DNA of 64,000 bases, taken from positions 186,001 through 250,000 of the forward strand of contig JAHLKG010000004.1 of assembly GCA_025526995.1 (NCBI GenBank), in the 5' to 3' direction. Positions 1 through 10,310 of this stretch are shown here, piece by piece (positions within the stretch are counted from its first letter, which is position 1; each line of letters opens with the position of its first letter). The notes beneath the pieces were generated by a model, which saw nothing but the letters and a program-made list of their open reading frames with translations, ran no database searches and was not told where the DNA came from. This stretch comes from Powellomyces hirtus (taxonomy: Eukaryota > Chytridiomycota > Chytridiomycetes > Spizellomycetales > Powellomycetaceae). The position numbers and the translations under genes were made by a program.

Positions 1-786
1 TTCATTTGTGCGGCGAGGTCGCGGGTATCTTGCATCGTCACATTATAGATTGCGTCGCCTTCAGAACGCAAAAGGTTGGAAATGCGCTTCTCAATGGGTT
101 GTTGCACGTCGTCGTGGGTATCAGCCTCGCGCGCTCGAATGAGCGAATCGTAGAAGAACCCTCCGTTTTTGATCGCGGGGCCATCGCAGAGAAAAACCGC
201 GTCGCCGAATTTATGTTCCATGGCCCACCCCAGGAGATGTGCCCCCGAGTGCCACACCGTATGTTGGGCCAGCGTTGTTGAAGAGTCGGCCGGCACGAGT
301 TCGAGTGAGCAGTTGGATTCGAGAGGCCGCGATAGGTCCCATGCATGTTCTCGATCGACAATCGCGAGGAGATGCGAATCGGCGTTCAAGCCCATTTCTA
401 TAACCCAAAAGACAATTTCAGGGGCCTGTCCCATCGCCCTTTGCATCTTTGCCGTCCGCTTTTAAACACACCTTGAATGATCTCCAACGGTCGCATCACC
501 CCAGCTTGACCTTCAAAGAGCCGTTCAGCACCATCTACCATAACTTTAATGCCAGTCCTCTCTGCCGCTTCCGATCGCAGCTTTTCCGCATTTTCGTCCC
601 ACACGGCGAGCCTGTGTCGAGCGTACGTGCTAGCATGACCTACAATTCATTGACAGTTGGATAACAACCTTCTGACAAGAAAAAATCTGGGACAATATGT
701 TGAGACATACGTTGTACGAATCCTGGCTTCCGACAGGACCATGTGGTGGCTAACGGGCGGCAGGCATGCCGTCGTGATATGAACAT
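1..786 (-). CDS. Threonyl-tRNA synthetase-like protein (ThrRS or mL39), N-terminal part
   Basis: The gene is partial and runs off the left edge. Exons on the minus strand are 786-711, 639-472 and 397-<1. The first 25 or so residues are basic and Ser/Thr-rich with no acidic residue, which looks like a mitochondrial presequence. Next comes a TGS domain (VMVDGAERLFEG to WDLSRPLE), then the start of the ThrRS second N-terminal domain, with an HSGAH match to the HxxxH motif and a GGFFYD match. ThrRS charges tRNA-Thr. The mitoribosomal protein mL39 is a catalytically dead relative with the same N-terminal layout. The intact HxxxH favours ThrRS, but the catalytic core lies outside the window, so the two cannot be told apart. 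The exon phases agree at both junctions. Confidence 0.7.
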
Positions 787-1218
787 TTCGCGGAGGAACG
801 AACAAACAAATGGGGATTTCGGAGGTTCGGGGCGGTCATCTCCGAAATGACAGTTTCCTCGTCCGTACTAGATTAAGCGTTCATTGCGCAGCAAGTAATC
901 CCTTCAAACATCTCACACTTTTCAGCAATAAATATCGTTCTCGCTAAAACCATCGATACTTCTACTTATTGTTAGACGTTTAATAGACACAGTGTATTCT
1001 GCAAAGTGTGAAACTGCAAAAACCAAAAAAACTACGACCTACATACTGGAAAACATACGCGGCAACTTGCCTGCCCTTCCCCAGGGCCTTCCTACAAAGT
1101 TTCGCGACACGATGGATACAACACAACATACAGCATGAGACATCCTACTTAACTAGCACTCAAGCCCAAAAAAATCAGCGGGGCGATGGTGCTGCGGGAC
1201 GAACCCAAATCTTCCTCA
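787..1218. other. Intergenic, no gene seen
   Basis: This stretch lies between the start of the ThrRS-like gene and the stop of the phosphoribosyltransferase gene. It is fairly AT-rich, and the open frames in it have neither recognisable protein character nor sensible splice sites. It presumably holds the ThrRS-like promoter and the 3' UTR of the other gene. Confidence 0.6.
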
Positions 1219-2319
1219 TCATTCCTCTTGACCAAAATGTGCCCCTCGGCGCAGCAACTCGATCACTTCTTCATCCTCCGTTTGTGGGAACTGCTCATAC
1301 CTGATCCGTTTTAACCCAGGAATTCAGAGGAAGGAAAAAAAACTGAATGAGGACATCCGCTTCATCACAACTCCGGGGCTGAGCGTCATGGAAAACCCCT
1401 CCAAGAACCATTCTTACCACATCCCAACCGCGTTGAAATGTCTCGGCTGATGCAAGCACACAATTTCGTCCGTGAGTGCACCAATGGTCTGAACACTATC
1501 GGGTGCACCGACGGGTGCGGCCGCAATAATGCGGGCCGGGTTGTGGACGCGGACCGCGAGGATTGCGGCGCGGAGAGTTGCTCCAGTCGCGATCCCATCT
1601 GGATACGCGTCCACCCGCGTGAAAATATGTGTCATCAGTATCGTGATGCGATACAGTATTGTGAGGGCTTGGTGTGTACTGTACCGTCAATGATGATAAC
1701 ATTCTTCCCGGTGAGCACCGGGTACGGCTTCTCTCCGCGATATTTTCTGGTTCGACGTTCCAGTTCTGCAGACTAAAATGCGAATGAGAGGGAATGTTTA
1801 GTTGGTAACCAACCGGTGGGAAGACATCACACTAAACGATCGCCAAACCTCGCGGCGGCGAACGGCTTCTAGTTGAGAGTCTGTAACTCCCCCGCGGCCC
1901 ACCATGGTAGGGTCTACATACGAGACACCTCCCATCGCACTGTTTGCAAGAATTCGGAAGACGATTAAGAAACATGCGAAACTCCCCCGGCGACAGATAG
2001 TCAGATTACATTGCGCCCATGGCTACTTCTTCATGATACGGCAAACCAAGTTTGCGCACAAGCATAAGGTCAAGTGGGACATTAAGCGTCTTTGCCACTC
2101 TGCAAGAACCCAAAAGGTCAATTCCCTTACGTTTTCCCATTCCGCAACACACAAAGAACGTTACTGGAAAGCTACAGGCAATCCACCTCTGGGCAACGCC
2201 AGGATGATGGTGTTTGGACTGTTGGCGTGCTTGGCAATCTCGGGATGGCGCGCAAGCTGCTGCCCGGCATCGACGCGGTCGCGAAGGGGTGGGTGGCCTC
2301 CAAATCCACCAAAGAGCAT
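1219..2319 (-). CDS. Phosphoribosyltransferase of bacterial COG1926 type, with five introns
   Basis: Six exons (2319-2165, 2099-2010, 1939-1849, 1772-1685, 1598-1418, 1300-1219) join to an exact 228-residue frame, close to the usual length of these proteins. Visible family blocks in order are FRDRxDAG-like (PPLRDRVDAGQQLA), LALPRGGLPVAF, LMLVRKLGLPYHEEVAMGAI, ELERRTRKYRG, the PRPP-binding loop VIIIDDGIATGATLRAA, AAPVGAPDS and a C-terminal YEQFPQTEDEEV. The PRPP loop with its two acidic residues marks a type I phosphoribosyltransferase; the acceptor base is unknown. In bacteria this family often stands alone or is fused to a dienelactone hydrolase, which is absent here. The start at 2319 fits the family N-terminus; an in-frame ATG at 2364 would add 15 residues. 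The family is mainly bacterial, so transfer followed by intron gain is likely. Confidence 0.85.
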
Positions 2320-3210
2320 GATGTTTGTATTTCTTTTTGGTATCTGTCCCGATGTGAGTGTCAAGGAATGGGAGAAAGAGAGAGAGTAGTCGTGAGGTTC
2401 GGGACATCATATCCATCTTCGTAAAGCCTACTAGACAAATACAAGTTCCCAGTGGTTGAGGTAAACCAACCCGAAGTGGAGACGTCCGCAACCCATGCCA
2501 TAGACACAGCGTGCTGCTTCTAAGCCCACTCGCGCTCAGGACGCAGAATTCTCTCGCAGCCGCTCCAAACGACATGGTATTTGAAGAGAGGCTTTCAAAA
2601 TACCTGCTTCTGAGAAGATTATCTGTCTTTGTCCTCGGACTTCTTGTGTGTATTTTCGGGCAGTACGAAGTAGATAAAGAAGGAGGGGGGTTGCTCGTCA
2701 ACGCGTGTCATCGCACTATATTCACCCATACCAAGCGGCGCAGCGATCACCGCCACGAATGTTGCACTGTTGATTGGACCAGAACACTACTATCACACCT
2801 TTCCTCAATACAGGCTGCAAGCGCTCACTGGGCTGTTGCCAAGCATGTTGATGGTACTGTCATTGCAGTCTCGTCTGTTCACATGACACGGCTAACATCA
2901 AGAAAAAAAGTTACATAGCTTCTGAAGGTATTTTTGCTGACTCCAAAGTCTGCACGTTCATAAAACAGATTTCATATGTGCCTTTCTCTTTCCAAAGTCT
3001 CCAAGTCCTTGTGACAGTTGATGTAGATGAATTTTGCTACGCGTCACCTCATTGATGCTTCTACCACTCGCTACGATAGAAGCGCGCCGTGTGGGGTCTG
3101 CCGCATCCGCGTGTCAGCGCTGTCAGATATTCTCGATGTCACAATGCCGCAATCCCACTAATTAACCCAAACCCCCGCTACATTGCACTTACTAACCTCT
3201 GGCATTACCA
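2320..3210. other. Intergenic, no gene seen
   Basis: This is an 890-bp gap between two divergent genes. Open frames on both strands are short, run through the 5' exon of the neighbouring gene or are antisense to it, and show no domain. It should contain both promoters. Confidence 0.5.
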
Positions 3211-5039
3211 ATGGCCTCAGGATGGAGATGGTGGGGCCGCATCTTTGTCGTCGGAGTCCTGCTCCTCATCGCCTTTGTGGCAGTCACAACCCAGGTGAAC
3301 ATGACACACCACACTCCCAATTCCTCATTCCAACACCTTCCCTCTAAACCACCCCTTTCTCTCTCTCTCCCCCCCTCTCAGCACTTCATCTTTCTCCCCT
3401 GGCTCTCCTATCACCCGAACCGCTCCCTCCTGCTTTACCTCGGTCCCTTCAATCTCGGCGTAGCGTCGATTCTCACCAACTATATCTTGGGGATCTTTAC
3501 AGACGCGGGGAGGGTGCCGGCCGGATATAAGCCGGTGATAGCAAAGGGAGATGGTGGAATGCGGGTCAAGGGCCAAATGAAACCCCGCTGGTGCAAGACG
3601 TGCAAAGTGTATAAACCACCCCGCAGCCACCACTGTAGCGTGTGTGATCGGTGTGTGTTGAAAATGGACCATCATTGTGCGTACCTTGCCATGCAGCATT
3701 GGGCTTTTGTGTTTACGCGTCCATAGTCCTCTAAAAAACCGCCCTTTGGATTTTTCTCCCAGGCCCCTGGCTCAACAACTGCATTGGGCACGCCAACCAA
3801 GGCTACTTTCTCCGCTTCGTCTGCTCCGTCACCTTCTCCGCCCTCTACTGCCTTTGCCTCCTCGCTCTCCGCGTCTGGGACTTGTGGCACTACCAAAACC
3901 TTCTCGAGGCATCCTACAGCACTCCCTACGACCCACACCGTCCCACGATTGATTTCTACACCCCACCACCCGAGGGCCCCGAAGTCGTGTTCTTGATCTG
4001 CAACCTCCTCGTCCTGTTTCTGTTACTTCTCACGGTTGGGATCTTGTCAGGGTACCAGGTGTACTACACTAGTCAGAATATCACGACGATTGAGAGTTTT
4101 GAAAACGAGAGGATTGAGACGTTGGTGAGGCAGGGGAAACTCGCGGCGGGGGATGTGCCGGTTTACCCTTACGATCTTGGCGTCTACCGTAATTTCCAAA
4201 CCGTGCTTGGCCCCCACCCCTGGCTGTGGCTGCTCCCGCTCCCTGCGCCGGGGGACGGCATCACGCACCCCATCAATGAAGCAACCTCGCACCACCTCCA
4301 ACAAACAGGCGCGAAGACAGTCCAGTGGCCCCCGAAAGCGTTTTTTGTTTATAAGCGATACCCGCACGGCCGCCCCTCGCGGCGCCAACATGAGATTGAT
4401 AAACAACAGCAACGATACGGGAACCCGAGAGTGAGGCGCGGCAGTGAAGGGTTTGTGGTTCGCGAATGGACGGCCGAAGAACGTGAACGCGAGGTGCAGC
4501 GGGCATTGGGTCGCCAGGTGTGGAGTGAGACTCACAAACCGTTGATACAGCTGGATGAGCCGAGGCATGATGGGAGGCAGCGGCCGGGACCTGGAGATGG
4601 ACATCAGGAAGAGGAGGAAGAGGAGGAAGTGGATTCGACTGATTATTCGTATGAATCGTCTTCCGCCTCGGGCTCTGAAGACGAGTATGAGGGGAATGGG
4701 TCGACGGGTGAGGAGGATGGTGACACCGCTGAGTACGACGACCCCGACCCCGACCGCGACCTGCTACCGCAACAGCCACGCAGACGCCGACCGCGACCAT
4801 GGCACAACAACGACAACAACAACACATCTCTATCATCCCCCGCCTCATCCGCCGACGAAAGCGCAGACGACGATGATGACGATGACGACCACGAACTCAT
4901 TGCGCTTCGGCATCGCGCACCCCTCGCGGCCCCGGACAAGAGTGGGTCGCGGAAACGCGGCCCACCGAGAGAGTATATAGATGATGGTGCGGTTGAGGCT
5001 GGATGTTCGGGGCCGGTCAAGAAGGGGGTGGGGATATAG
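3211..5039 (+). CDS. PFA4: DHHC-type protein S-palmitoyltransferase, Pfa4-like
   Basis: Exons 3211-3294, 3382-3676 and 3763-5039 give 551 residues. The protein transfers palmitate to cysteines of client proteins, in the ER membrane for the Pfa4 class. It has an N-terminal hydrophobic segment, a second one around LLLYLGPFNLGVASILTNYIL, and the cysteine-rich domain CKTCKVYKPPRSHHCSVCD running into DHHCPWLNNCIGH. Two more membrane spans follow. The catalytic Cys codon is split by intron 2, whose donor falls inside the final codon of the DHHC motif. After the last span TTIESFENERIETLVRQGK and YPYDLGVY are typical of the Pfa4/ZDHHC6 group. The final 250 or so residues are acidic, Asp/Ser-rich low complexity and are longer than in yeast Pfa4. 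Confidence 0.9.
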
Positions 5040-5310
5040 AATGGGAAAAGATATAAAAATTATAGAGACACGGATTGGGTTCAGCACCCCGCACCACGCA
5101 TTGTCTTGTCATTTGCATGCTATGAAGGTGGAGCCCGCACGATTTGCGTGTTTGCATTTCAGAGCATGTTCCATATTCGGCAGAACAAGATAACGGGGTG
5201 AAAACAATCAAAAAAAAAAAGAAACAAAGGCGCCAGAGAGAAGCGAGGGAGAGGTATAGCTTGTTACCAACAGCTACAGCGCGGGGGGCAACGGCTTGAA
5301 GCTTTATATT

Positions 5311-5490
5311 TCAAGCCGTCGAATCAAACCCATCCGGATCACTTCCCGTCTCATCGCGTCGTTTGCCATTAGTGTGACTGTTGCTGTCGGTCGAGCTTCC
5401 CCTCAAACTCGGCAACCCGCCCATCTTATCCCGTCCCGCATCCCGATCCCCCAAGCGGCGGGTGCGTTTCGCTTGTATCGGGGGTGCTTT

Positions 5491-5527
<37 letters not shown>

Positions 5528-7848
5528 GATGGTTGTGGGTGGTGTCGCGGGTGCGATGAGTGGTGTGATGACGATGGGGAGGGCGGGGGGGCCAGACCGG
5601 CTGCTTCGTGGGCGAGAGCGCGCTGGTGGGCAGTGAAGCCTGCAGGCCGACGGGTGTCGACTGAAGGCGGGTCGACAACAACGTAGCGGATGTCGGTCCC
5701 GGGGTATTCGAAGAGTGCGTTTTGAAGGATGGATTCCTGAACGATCCAATGAGGTACACATTTTTTAAGTTTTTATTTTCTGAGCTGGCTGGTTTTCGGG
5801 GAAGCGACGGGAGGGTGTACTGCGTATTGTATCCACTCACCGTGATGCGTCTCAGACCACGCGCGCCCGTCTTCTTCTTGACGGCGGCTTCGGCGATTTT
5901 CCGCAGGGCGTCGGGATGGAATAGGACTTCCATCTAAACCAAAACAAAAAAAAAAGGACACAAGAGTGAAGTCAGGAACCACGAAAGCAGACTAAACGTG
6001 AATTTCTGGTTTTCTCAGCTGTGACGCACCTCATCAGCTCGGAATATCCGCTGCATCTGTTTCGTGAGGGCGTTTTTCGGTTCCCGGAGGATGCGGACCA
6101 GGTCCTCGACCGCCAAGGGTCTCGCGCTGGCGAGCACCGGTAGCCGGCCGACGAATTCGGGGATGAGGCCGTACTTTATAAGATCTTCCGGTTCAGCGTA
6201 CTGGATCACGTTCTGGCGCTGCGGATCGTTGTCTTTGGTGATTTCGTTGTGGACAGGGGCTTCGAATCCGATTGACTATGAGCGAAACAAAGCGGGGGGC
6301 CAGGCGGTGAGGGTTAGATGCTGAGCAATTGCGGAAGCTCGTAGAAAGTATGCTCTTCAAATGGTTACACTTACCCCTTTGGCTCCGATGCGCTCATCGA
6401 CAATCTTGTCCAGTCCCACAAATGCGCCCGAGCAGACAAACAGGATGTTGGATGTGTCGACCGAGTACACGTCACCGCCCTGGGCCGAGTTGCGTTTGAC
6501 GCCGCCCGCTCCGGGCTTGACCGTCACATTGACGACCGTGCCTTCCAGCATGCGAAGCAAGCCTTGTTGCACGCCTTCGCCGGATACGTCTCGCTGATTC
6601 GGGTTGGTGGCATCTGAGCGACGCGCGATTTTGCTGAGTGGTTACAGAAACACAGGAACCAGGTATTGGTCAGACGAGTGCGTGACAGAAGAAAGGCAAA
6701 ATCACCGTTTTGCGAGGCACAGGGAAGCGACCCTTCGATAAAAACAGGTGTTTGTTCAGAAAACTTACTCAATCTCATCAATGAAGATGATCCCGCGTTG
6801 TGCGCGATTCACGTCAAAGTCTGCATTCTGAAGCAACCGATAAATGCAGATTTCCACATCCTCTCCCACATATCCGGACTGAGTAAAGGGCGTTGCATCG
6901 TTCATAGAAAAGGGGACATCCAGCGCCTTGGCAAGGGTGCGAACAATGAGGGTTTTGCCCGAGCCGGTGGGACCAATCAGCAGCACGTTGCTCTTGTCGA
7001 TCAGGGTCTGTTCGTTAGGATCATCAAGCGCCTGGCGAGCGGCGGTGGGGTGTGGGTTAAAGCGAGACTCTGCAACGTGGAATCGCTATCAGAACTCTGA
7101 ACACTTGGACCGGCCTCACGGCACAAATATCTCTACAGGACGGTTCGCAGTTCTTACCCTCACGCGGATCATTTGGCGGTGCCACGTTCCTGGAATTGAT
7201 GTTGATGCGGGCATAGTGACTCCTCAAAGCGACTGCCAACGTTCTCTTTAGATTTTCCTGCCCAATGACAAAATCGTCGAGATACTCTGTGATCTGCAAC
7301 AATCAGAAGAAATCTTTTAGACACGATCGTCCCCATCCATTTTCCAACCAGTAGCGCCCGCCCTGGCAACCCCGCTTCCAGACCCGCCCGTTCCACAGCA
7401 CCCCACCACATCTTCCCCGTTCTCTCACACACGCATGCAAGGTCTAACCCACCTCTTTTGGGTTAGGTATACTCGAATCTCCGTTGCCAAACGCCGAGGT
7501 ATTCGTATCCACATCATCATCAATCAGCAACTGAGCTTGGGCAGAGGCGCCGCCGCCGCTTCCACCGACGGCACCACCGCCTGCCCCACCGAGCTGTCCG
7601 TTGGGATTAGTATACAATCGCTTGGAAGACGGTTGCGAAGCGGCGGCGATTGAAATGGCGCCTTCAGGGCCATTGTACTTTGACGTCGAGAATGGGGTGT
7701 ACGGCGGAGGAGTGGAGACAAAGTGCCTCGTGGCCGTGACGCTGCGTGAGTAACTTGTAGTGGTGGAAGTGATGCTGTTGGCCGGCGAGGTGCTGCTGGA
7801 AGATGGGCACCGGCGTGTTCGTTGGAGTGCCAATGCGCGGAGCATCAT
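5311..7848 (-). CDS. clpX: Mitochondrial ClpX, AAA+ unfoldase
   Basis: Seven exons (7848-7453, 7293-7158, 7069-6769, 6633-6375, 6275-6030, 5933-5841, 5736-5311) give 618 residues. ClpX unfolds proteins in the mitochondrial matrix and feeds them to ClpP where that protease exists. The first 130 residues are basic, Ser/Thr-rich and then Gly-rich, as expected of a targeting region, and lack the Cys4 zinc-binding domain of bacterial ClpX. The core shows [11 protein letters not shown], Walker A GPTGSGKT, the pore loop GYVG, Walker B IIFIDEID, sensor residues and [11 protein letters not shown]. An IGF tripeptide (SIGFEAPV), the loop that docks ClpP, sits at the start of exon 5. GARGLRRIT begins the C-terminal domain. 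The C-terminus adds a disordered tail with a glutamine run coded by a CAG repeat. Confidence 0.95.
5493..5527. repeat. CTG/CAG trinucleotide tract coding polyglutamine
   Basis: About eleven CTG units stand in a row on the plus strand. Read on the minus strand they code the polyglutamine run in the C-terminal tail of ClpX. Tracts of this purity often vary in length between strains. Confidence 0.95.
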
Positions 7849-10310
7849 GATGAGGGTGCGCGCGAAAAAAAAAGAGGGTAGATAGAAAGTTGCAGCGGGC
7901 TGAGCACAAAGAAGAACACGAGTGACAGCGCTGGAAAGTCTGCTTTGGTAACGTTCTCCTGTACTGCGGAGTGGCCAAAGGGTTCAGGCTAGGGTTTTAT
8001 CCCAGGCGCAGGAGCGGAACGAGGGTTTGAAAACGAGGCAGGAGGATGACAGGTGAGGCGAGCTATGAGCAATCCAAAGCGATATCGTTGACCAAGACTG
8101 GTTGGTTGGGAAAGCGTCGGTTGTTGGTTGTTTTGTTGCTTTCGGATGGAGTGCTGGAATGCCGAGCGTCCCGGGAACGACCAGGAACACACAAACAACA
8201 GACGCGTTTACCAGGAATACAGGAAGAGAGGCAGTCAATCAATCAATCAATCTGTACAATCCAGAGCCGTTGTTGGGTGTTTGAGGGGAGAGATGTTATG
8301 TTCTGTGTAGATACTATTACGCTGAAGGTGACTTTGGATAGACAAGGAATACGGGGAGGTGCCTTGAAGTTCACGCGTACAGTTGAGTTGTGTGTGTGTC
8401 ATCAGATGAACAGCAAGTAGTATCATCGGTTGGAATGCATCCTCAATTTGGACAGCGCGCCTGACTCCCTCAAACATATCGGTAGTTTGTTAGTTGGCAG
8501 GAAACCCTCCAAGGGATTGAAAACTACATGTGGTTGCGCTTTCCCTTGTTTGAACAGATTGGCAGATCACAGACAGCGGCGCGTGGCAATGAACAGCTCA
8601 CAAAGCTTTGATCGTTTCATGAATCCGCTCTGCGAATTTGAAATCTCCGTTGACAAAGGTTCACGGTGACGGAGGTGAGGATTGAGCGGACGGACAAAGT
8701 GGCGCGGAGGGAAGGCGACTGCGATTTATCTATCGCTGGAATAGTACTGCGAGGTGGGGATATTTGGTGCAAGTACATGATATCTGAATAGGATATCTGA
8801 ATAGGTGATTTTATTTTCGAGGAGAGGGAGGCGGGTAGGGTGGTGATAAGGGGCGGTGGGGGTGTTTTGTCTGTTTTCTTTTCCATCAACCGTTCCACAT
8901 GGCATCACACCTAAAATATCGTACTGTGGCAATCCCGCCATGTGAGAGCAAGCTCTTTGAACTTGCCCCCATAGCGTAGCATATGGTGTCCATATCACCG
9001 TGTTTGGGCATGACGCCAATATCAACGCTTTACACACCAACACAGCTGTGGTGTCTTGGATGACCTTGATGCCGAATTTGGAGGTGCTGTCGCACGCCAC
9101 GCCCGACGGCCTTTCCAAACTGGGAGCGACATGGATCACACAAGGAATATATAAGGAATGAGGCTACCTTGCGTGAGCTTCTACCTAGCATGAACGTCGT
9201 AAACAACCCCGACTATCGCGAGCTGTCCACTTGAGTCATGAGACTCGAAAAGAAGCTTTGGCTGTGAGTTGAAGGATGGTCGGCCTTGTCTGTGCCCCTG
9301 CGATGGCGCCCCGCCTGTATCACGTGAGACCCTGACCACTCGACGTGGGGAAGTGTATCACGAGGGACGGAGCACATTTTGCAGTGTCGTTTCATGCCTG
9401 GCGGACCGTGACTGTGCCCCTGACGTCCCATGAAGAGACGCGCTATTCTGAAACAGCGGCGGCAATCACTTCAACAGCCAAGCCCCCCCCCGCGCCGCAA
9501 CGACCGTGTTCCCTCTTGGCTCTTTCCTTCTTTCTTTTTTGTTTTTCATTACAGCGGGCCCTTTTTCGCGGTCGAGCAGCACCACTCCCTACGCGTTTGA
9601 GAGTGTCAATAATGGCAATTGACTCGAACTGAGTGAACTGACTGACTGACTGAGTGAATGGGCGAATGGATGGACGAATGGGATGGGTTACTCATGACCT
9701 GCCGTCCATTTGCTATCGTATTTCTAGTAGAGAGTGAGTGAGTGGCTCTTGGCCAAAGTCACTCAATCAATAAAGTCACTCAATCCAGCGGCCGCACGTC
9801 GCCCGTCAATAACAACAACAATACTATTCAATTCTATTCAATTCCTATCCAATACGGACAGGCTGTGCATTCGGCTGTTTAGACTCAGAGTAGTGAAAGA
9901 GAGAGACTCTGGCAGACTGACGGACTCGCGCAGACCCCCCTCCCCCACTCCCACTCGGGCTCCTCCCGTCCCCCGCCGCTTTTTCACCGCTATCCCCCGT
10001 CGGCCGTTCACACTGCGCTCATTCCACAACCTCCGTTATTATGACCCAGTAGCAGGACTCTCTGTTCCTGCCCGTCGCCGCCCACTACCCAACGTATGTT
10101 CTTTCTCTCCCCCCCTCACACAAAGTCATCCAATTTCGTCCTTTTTTCTTTCGTTTTCTCATACCCTTCTTCGTACAGCAATACGCAACACTCACCCCTT
10201 TTCTACAACAACAACAACAACACCCACACCCACTCCCGCATTCCGTTTAATCGTAGTGCAACTCTAACCCGCACTCGTCTCCTCGCCCCGTCCACAGTCT
10301 GGCTTTCGGC
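7849..10310. other. Long gene-poor region with simple repeats
   Basis: This 2.5-kb stretch separates clpX from the mucin-like gene. I see no frame with domain character on either strand. It holds an AATC repeat near 8235-8250, a tandem pair of a 13-mer GATATCTGAATAG around 8777-8803, GACT/GAAT-type repeats at 9628-9680, and a strongly pyrimidine-rich stretch from about 9930 to 10300 just upstream of the mucin-like start. One copy of a dispersed repeat lies at 8394-8439. The CT-rich block is likely the promoter and leader of the downstream gene. Confidence 0.6.
8394..8439 (+). repeat. Dispersed 46-bp repeat, copy A
   Basis: A 26-nt core (from GTGTGTCATCAG to AGCAAGTA) and a 13-nt block CGGTTGGAATGCA recur in the same order and orientation at 44619-44666, with a short diverged spacer between them. 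The function is unknown; a shared upstream element or the remnant of a mobile element are both possible. Confidence 0.8.

Noticed and set aside
2006..2701. 231-codon minus-strand frame
   Set aside because: It overlaps phosphoribosyltransferase exons A and B in a different arrangement and has no family features of its own outside exon B.
8726..9139. 137-codon minus-strand frame in the gene-poor region
   Set aside because: No domain, no splice partners, and a composition like the surrounding noncoding DNA.
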